Below, piece after piece: positions 12,906 through 14,024 of a DNA stretch of 14,024 bases. The notes beneath the pieces were generated by a model that was given only the letters and a program-made list of their open reading frames with translations, did no database searches and was not told the origin of the DNA. The first letter of the stretch is position 1. Each line of letters starts with the position of its first letter. Where the stretch lies: NCBI GenBank assembly GCA_030629475.1, contig DAOVOU010000016.1:1-14024 (forward strand), in the 5' to 3' direction. The stretch is from Desulfobacterales bacterium (GTDB taxonomy: Bacteria; Desulfobacterota; Desulfobacteria; Desulfobacterales; C00003060). The translations under genes were made by a program, and so were the position numbers.

Positions 12906-12922
12906 TTGGCATCAAATTTGCT
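12906..12922 (+). promoter_or_regulatory. Sigma-54 (-24/-12) promoter of the second activator
   Basis: TTGGCATCAAATTTGCT matches the RpoN consensus. The invariant GG (12908-12909) and GC (12920-12921) are separated by ten bases as required, and TTGGCA and TTGCT are both intact. Transcription would begin near 12933, about 27 bases before the proposed GTG start. The triple dyad at 12716-12779 supplies the expected enhancer. Confidence 0.82.
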
Positions 12923-12959
12923 GAGAGAAAGGAGCTAACTCTCACAATAAAATCATGGA

Positions 12960-14024
12960 GTGATTTTATTACTTGTGAAAGAATTTGGGAATCCAGATTA
13001 CAAAGAACTGAACAATATCATTGTTGGGCAGGCCCCGACCATGATGCAGATTAAGAGGAATATTGTTCGCCTGAGCAAATCCGATGTAACCATTCTTATC
13101 AGCGGTGAAAGCGGCACAGGCAAAGAACTGGTGGCGCGCGCCATCCACAAGCTTTCGCCCCGGGCCGACAAACCCTTCATCAAGATCAACAGTGCGGCTC
13201 TGCCGACCAACCTCCTTGAGAGTGAACTGTTCGGTTTTGAAAAAGGGGCCTTCACAGGTGCTTTTCAAAAAAAGCCCGGAAAGTTCGAACTTGCTCACTC
13301 AGGCACTATCCTTTTAGACGAGATCAGCGAAATTCCCCTGCCCATGCAGGCCAAACTCCTTCAAGTTCTGCAGGACAACGAATTTTCGTCATTGGGCAGT
13401 ATTACGGACACAAAAATCGATACCCGGGTCCTTGCAGCCACCAACGCCAATCTGGGTGAAATGGTTTGTGAGGGCCGGTTCAGGCAGGACCTCTATTACC
13501 GCCTCAACGTGGTGTCCATTCACATGCCGCCTCTCAGAGCGCGCAAGGAAGACATTGGTCTCCTGTGCCAGCACTTTCTGAAAATATACGCAGCCCGCCA
13601 CGGCAGAGACCACACACTTATAAATGAACGGACCAGAGAGCAGTTCTACCAATATTCCTGGCCCGGAAACGTGCGTGAGCTACAGAACTTCATTCAGGGC
13701 ATCACCGTACTCGGGGATAGAGAGGCCTTCTATGAAAACATGGGCAATAACGGTCCTGTAAGCGTTTTTATGAATGGTCAGAGGGTAGCGCGGCCCGGTA
13801 GCGCCGTTGCCTCCGGGTCTGTAACCAGACGCTCGCTTAAAAAAGTGTGCAAAGAAGCAACCCGTAAGGCCGAGACTGAGGCCATTGTGGACGCCCTCTT
13901 TCATACCCGCTGGAATCGCAGAAAAGCAGCGGCTCTGCTGAAAGTTAGCTACAAGGCCGTGCTCAACAAGATCAAAGAATACGGCATTGAGGCCAAGTAC
14001 GGGGAATTACTGAAGAAAGGATAA
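12960..14024 (+). CDS. Sigma-54-dependent transcription activator, PspF-like (second copy)
   Basis: A paralogue of the preceding activator with the same domain plan and no regulatory domain. Walker A is GESGTGKE (49-56), GAFTGA is at 96-101 and Walker B is TILLDE (116-121). RQDLYYRLN and SWPGNVREL follow, and the C-terminal Fis-type helix-turn-helix is WNRRKAAALLKVSYKAVLNKIKE. Both copies share the uncommon FELAH-x-GTILLDEI and the K-x-A-x-x-KAE...W-N-R linker into the HTH. The 354 residues run from GTG 12960 to a TAA at the last base of the window, so the gene is complete. An in-frame TAA at 12948 limits the start to GTG 12960 or GTG 12975. Neither has a well-placed SD. It should be under sigma-54 control from 12906-12922. 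Confidence 0.93.
   Translation: MILLLVKEFGNPDYKELNNIIVGQAPTMMQIKRNIVRLSKSDVTILISGESGTGKELVARAIHKLSPRADKPFIKINSAALPTNLLESELFGFEKGAFTGAFQKKPGKFELAHSGTILLDEISEIPLPMQAKLLQVLQDNEFSSLGSITDTKIDTRVLAATNANLGEMVCEGRFRQDLYYRLNVVSIHMPPLRARKEDIGLLCQHFLKIYAARHGRDHTLINERTREQFYQYSWPGNVRELQNFIQGITVLGDREAFYENMGNNGPVSVFMNGQRVARPGSAVASGSVTRRSLKKVCKEATRKAETEAIVDALFHTRWNRRKAAALLKVSYKAVLNKIKEYGIEAKYGELLKKG

Noticed and set aside
12665..12924. Short plus and minus frames in the gap before the second activator
   Set aside because: They cover the enhancer dyads and promoter, with no SD and no protein resemblance.

Overview
The window reads like chromosomal DNA of a Gram-negative anaerobe, most likely a member of the Desulfobacterota (former Deltaproteobacteria). 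This rests on the gene mix: a Bacillus-type adenylosuccinate lyase, yajC-secD-secF, a lipoprotein form of CpoB/YbgF, an Arg-rich 'RRSG-DRR' mini-protein, and sigma-54 activators that lack a regulatory domain. The lineage is inferred from protein character, not from a marker gene.

Layout. Bases 1-286 hold a repeat-rich leader, then purB (287-1579). A 500-base gap with heptamer repeats precedes yajC (2080-2406), secD (2411-4015) and secF (4136-5206), the accessory part of the Sec translocon. Next come a CpoB/YbgF-like outer-membrane lipoprotein (5327-6202), dprA (6409-7500) and topA (7594-9882). All of these lie on the plus strand. A 59-residue Arg-rich ORF (9922-10101) faces topA on the minus strand. 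The last 3.3 kb is regulatory: a single-domain response regulator (10767-11147), then two PspF-like sigma-54 activators (11436-12473 and 12960-14024). The second ends exactly at the window edge.

Two things stand out. First, almost every gene-to-gene gap carries its own short-unit tandem repeat (7, 8, 9 or 9/10 bp units) arranged as two arms in opposite orientation, often in strict phase. Before dprA and secF the 9-bp units run to, or within two bases of, the ATG, leaving long G-free leaders with no Shine-Dalgarno (SD) sequence. A separate dispersed element of about 62 bp with CCCTGGC/GCCAGGG ends occurs three times. One copy is embedded in the reading frame of the CpoB N-terminus.

Second, the gap before the second activator holds a complete sigma-54 control region. 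It has three dyads of the form TTCCC-N6-GGGAA (the third degenerate) centred exactly 22 bp apart, followed about 165-210 bp downstream by a -24/-12 promoter (TTGGCA...TTGCT). With the stand-alone receiver and the upstream activator, this suggests a regulatory cascade. Its target genes probably lie beyond the window; exopolysaccharide genes are a guess from the style of the activators' C-termini.
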